From: Bradyrhizobium sp. Tv2a-2
GTDB lineage: Bacteria; Pseudomonadota; Alphaproteobacteria; Rhizobiales; Xanthobacteraceae
Length of the DNA: 64,000 nt
Direction of reading: 5' to 3'
NCBI RefSeq assembly: GCF_000472425.1
Contig: NZ_AXAI01000007.1
Coordinates: 323,464 to 387,463, forward strand
The notes under the pieces were generated by a model. The model worked only from the letters and a program-made list of their open reading frames with translations. It had not been told where the DNA came from and did not search any database. Positions 62,273-64,000 of this stretch are shown one piece after another. A program made the translations under genes and the position numbers. Numbering within the stretch: position 1 is the first letter of the stretch; each line of letters starts with the position of its first letter.

Positions 62273-62287
62273 TAACAAATGGTTAAA
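62273..62287. promoter_or_regulatory. CtrA-type box upstream of the coiled-coil gene
   Basis: Read toward the gene, TTAACCATTTGTTAAC contains TTAA-N7-TTAA and the extended TTAACCAT half-site typical of CtrA in Rhizobiales. It is 61-75 bases upstream of the start codon, a normal promoter distance. The rest of 62213-62539 shows no gene. Confidence 0.65.
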
Positions 62288-62539
62288 GAACCCTTATACC
62301 GGGCATGCCGAGGCTGCAGCCGATCTAGCCCTGCGTGAGCGGAGCGGATGCCGTCGCTGCTGCGGGCAGACGGCCCGCGCGAGGTTTTGCCGGTTTGCTG
62401 ATCTGCGCTGTGCGGCGAACTGAAACGCCACGGCCGGGCGCGTGCTCGACGGGCCCGGTGCTGAGCTTTGGAGCCGTTTCGGCTCGTTTGTGGCCGTCAG
62501 GTGAGATTCAGGGTGCGCGGTGCATTTGCACCATCAGGC

Positions 62540-62642
62540 TAAAGCGCGATGAGATTTGGTTGAATCGTCATCGCGCTTTCGGTCTTTGATTGAGCATGAT
62601 CTTTTCGGAAAACCGCTACACACTTTTCCGGATCATGCTTTA
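62540..62642 (+). repeat. Palindromic repeat family A, copy 4 (full length)
   Basis: Both hairpins are intact in the same orientation as copy 1. Its last bases (CTTTAG) supply the TAA of the DUF3551 gene on the minus strand. With copy 5 in the reverse orientation it brackets that gene. Confidence 0.85.
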
Positions 62643-62858
62643 GTGGGTCAGTTTGTAGCAATGCCCGCCGCCCCTGTGCCTTACGCGTGCGCGACACGCC
62701 TCCAGTGTCGAAAACGAGCAGTCAGGTTCTCCGGCGGCCGTCGCCCCTCTCAACTGCGCGCAAAACTTGGCAGCATTGGCAGAGCCTTGGGGATAAAGAG
62801 CGAAGCCCATCGCGAGAAGCAGCATCAGTGCGCCAAGCGCAAACTTCGAACGCCACAT
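62640..62858 (-). CDS. DUF3551 family small secreted protein
   Basis: 72 residues starting MWRSKFALGALMLLLAMGFALYPQGSANA, a signal peptide, with GGGAGG upstream. The mature part, KFCAQLRGATAAGEPDCSFSTLEACRARVRHRGGGHC, follows the DUF3551 pattern C-x(n)-C-x-F-x-T-L-E-x-C-x-A-x(n)-GG-x-C. This short Cys-rich family is abundant in Bradyrhizobium and of unknown role. The stop codon is provided by repeat A4. A longer in-frame extension upstream crosses repeat A5 and is discounted. Confidence 0.85.
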   Translation of the reverse strand: MWRSKFALGALMLLLAMGFALYPQGSANAAKFCAQLRGATAAGEPDCSFSTLEACRARVRHRGGGHCYKLTH

Positions 62859-63003
62859 ATCAAGCCTCCCTGTAAGGTTTTTGCCCCCCAGCTTTGAGGC
62901 TGCCCGTGCGGCAGCTTTTTCAGTGTTCCGAGCCGTCCACGGACGAACCCTGACGAGCACCGATATGGTTTTTAGCACGGAAGTGCACCTAGCGGTAGAG
63001 CGC

Positions 63004-63107
63004 TGAAGCATGATCCGGAAAAGTGTGTTGCGGTTTTCCGAAAAGATCATGCTCAGTCAAAAACCTGAAGCGCGATGACGATTCAACCAAATCTCATCGC
63101 GCCTTAG
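63004..63107 (-). repeat. Palindromic repeat family A, copy 5 (full length, inverted)
   Basis: Both hairpins present with a few changes (GTGTGTTGCGG, CATCGCGCCTTA), in the orientation opposite to copy 4, 361 bases away. The 62859-63303 gap contains this repeat and no supported gene. Confidence 0.85.
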
Positions 63108-63303
63108 GCGGCCTGAAATCGTTGTTGCGTCGCCGTTGAGTGCAGCCTTGCAACGGCATCGAGCGTCGATCTCTTTGTCGAGGGATTTTGCGGTTGTGTG
63201 GCGAAACGCCTGTGACCAACGCCTGATCGCTTTGTGAAGTAACACCTTCCCTGGCTTGGTGATCGCAAAGGCCTGCGCGATGACTTCTTCCAAGCCGCTT
63301 CCC

Positions 63304-64000
63304 TCAGCGCCAGCCGAGGGCGGGAGCCACGTGTGTCAAAATCGATTCGAGCGCATGCGCGTTGTAGGCAACGCCCAATTGGTTGGGGACGGTCAGCAGC
63401 AGCGTATCGGCCTCGGCGATGGCCTCGTCCTGCCTGAGTTGCTCGATCAGGACATCCGGCTCGGCGGCATAGCTGCGGCCGAAGATCGCTCGGGTCCGCG
63501 GGTCGATGAAGCCAAGCTGGTCCTCATTCTCGCCGCCGCGGCCGAAATAGGCGCGATCGCGATCGTCGATCAGCGCGAAGATACTGCGGCTGACCGAGAT
63601 CCGCGGCTTGCGCGTATGTCCGGCCTCCTTCCACGCCGCACGATAGGCGCGAATCTGCGCGGCCTGCTGCACATGGAAGGCCTCGCCGGTCTCGTCGTTC
63701 TTGAGCGTCGAGCTCTGCAGGTTCATGCCGAGCCTGGCCGCCCAGACCGCCGTGGCGTTGGAGCCGGCGCCCCACCAGATGCGTTCCCGCAGGCCCTCGG
63801 AATAGGGTTCGAGGCGCAACAGCCCGGGCGGATTTGGAAACATGGGTTGCGGATTGGGTTTCGCAAAGCCCTCGCCGCGCAGGAGGTCGAGGAAGATCTC
63901 GGCGTGGCGCCGCCCCATGTCGGCATCGCTCTCACCCTCTGCGGGCTGATAGCCGAAATAGCGCCAGCCATCGATCACCTGCTCGGGCGAGCCCCGGCTG
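63304..64000 (-). CDS. LLM class flavin-dependent oxidoreductase, C-terminal part (truncated by window edge)
   Basis: The frame is open to the right edge, so the N-terminus lies beyond base 64000. The visible 231 residues start SRGSPEQVIDGWRYFGYQPAEGESDADMGRRHAEIFLDLLRGEG and include LREREYSEGLRERIWWGAGSNATAVWAARLGMNLQSSTL-like segments and PVNxVGVAYNAHALESILTHVAPALG, which are typical of bacterial luciferase-like monooxygenases using FMN or F420. The GSPEQVIDxW motif is diagnostic. Substrate unknown. Confidence 0.85.
   Translation of the reverse strand, partial: SRGSPEQVIDGWRYFGYQPAEGESDADMGRRHAEIFLDLLRGEGFAKPNPQPMFPNPPGLLRLEPYSEGLRERIWWGAGSNATAVWAARLGMNLQSSTLKNDETGEAFHVQQAAQIRAYRAAWKEAGHTRKPRISVSRSIFALIDDRDRAYFGRGGENEDQLGFIDPRTRAIFGRSYAAEPDVLIEQLRQDEAIAEADTLLLTVPNQLGVAYNAHALESILTHVAPALGWR

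Noticed and set aside
63057..63293. 78-residue frame downstream of the LLM oxidoreductase
   Set aside because: It starts with TTG, ends inside repeat A5 and has no recognisable feature; probably chance.

Overview
The window reads as chromosome of a Bradyrhizobium-like alphaproteobacterium (Hyphomicrobiales, Nitrobacteraceae). The grounds are high GC, an aa3 cytochrome c oxidase cluster in the order ctaC-ctaD-ctaB-small ORF-ctaG-ctaE-DUF983-SURF1, a separate F0 ATP synthase operon atpI-B-E-b'-b, a class I (C4) hemA with an FNR/FixK box, and many short palindromic intergenic repeats. Assignment rests on recognised families and gene order; no database search was possible.

Layout. 1-4.7 kb: end of an MFS transporter, tRNA-Arg(CCT), then a sparse accessory stretch (small secreted protein, GNAT) and a tandem universal stress protein with a FixK-type box. 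4.7-9.6 kb: glucokinase, a decayed TetR remnant overlapping an alpha/beta hydrolase, biotin synthase bioB, a type II haloacid dehalogenase-like protein, and a ketopantoate reductase-like protein. 9.7-13.8 kb: FAD oxidoreductase followed by a complete NMT1-type ABC importer. 13.9-19.2 kb: an aromatic acid catabolic island with gentisate 1,2-dioxygenase, maleylpyruvate isomerase-type GST, MarR regulator, acyl-CoA ligase and salicyloyl-CoA 5-hydroxylase-like monooxygenase. Two near-identical palindromes sit in its two promoter regions. 19.3-29 kb: Cys-rich repeat protein, MDR reductase, a DAACS symporter paired with a binding protein, a PAN protein, a nucleotidyltransferase-like protein, lepB-tldD, GNAT and IalB. 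29.5-36.2 kb: cytochrome oxidase and its assembly genes. 36.3-41.2 kb: isochorismatase-like hydrolase, thrC, M16 peptidase, GNAT and a secreted protein. 41.3-43.9 kb: F0 ATP synthase. 44.2-49 kb: HCCA isomerase-like protein, YjbQ, MHS transporter and a LuxR response regulator. 49-54.2 kb: a very large transporter-fused hybrid kinase and hemA. 54.4-64 kb: MBL hydrolase, MCP, OmpA/Omp25-like barrel, a small HTH protein, a branched-chain-type binding protein, a sirtuin, a coiled-coil protein, a DUF3551 peptide and a partial LLM oxidoreductase.

How the genes work together. The largest coherent unit is respiration: CtaC/D/E with heme supply (hemA), farnesylation (CtaB), copper delivery (CtaG) and SURF1, coupled to the F0 proton channel. 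The second is the aromatic acid island, where ligase, hydroxylase, ring-cleaving dioxygenase and isomerase form a plausible salicylate to salicyloyl-CoA to gentisyl-CoA/gentisate to maleylpyruvate route. It looks to be controlled by one MarR protein through a shared operator.

The most unusual features are these: two families of intergenic palindromes that repeatedly supply the stop codon of the neighbouring gene; CtrA-type boxes upstream of a coiled-coil protein and an outer-membrane protein; a 30-bp-spaced GTGCAC pair whose proximal copy abuts the ribosome binding site of a small HTH gene; and a secondary symporter co-transcribed with an ABC-type binding protein.
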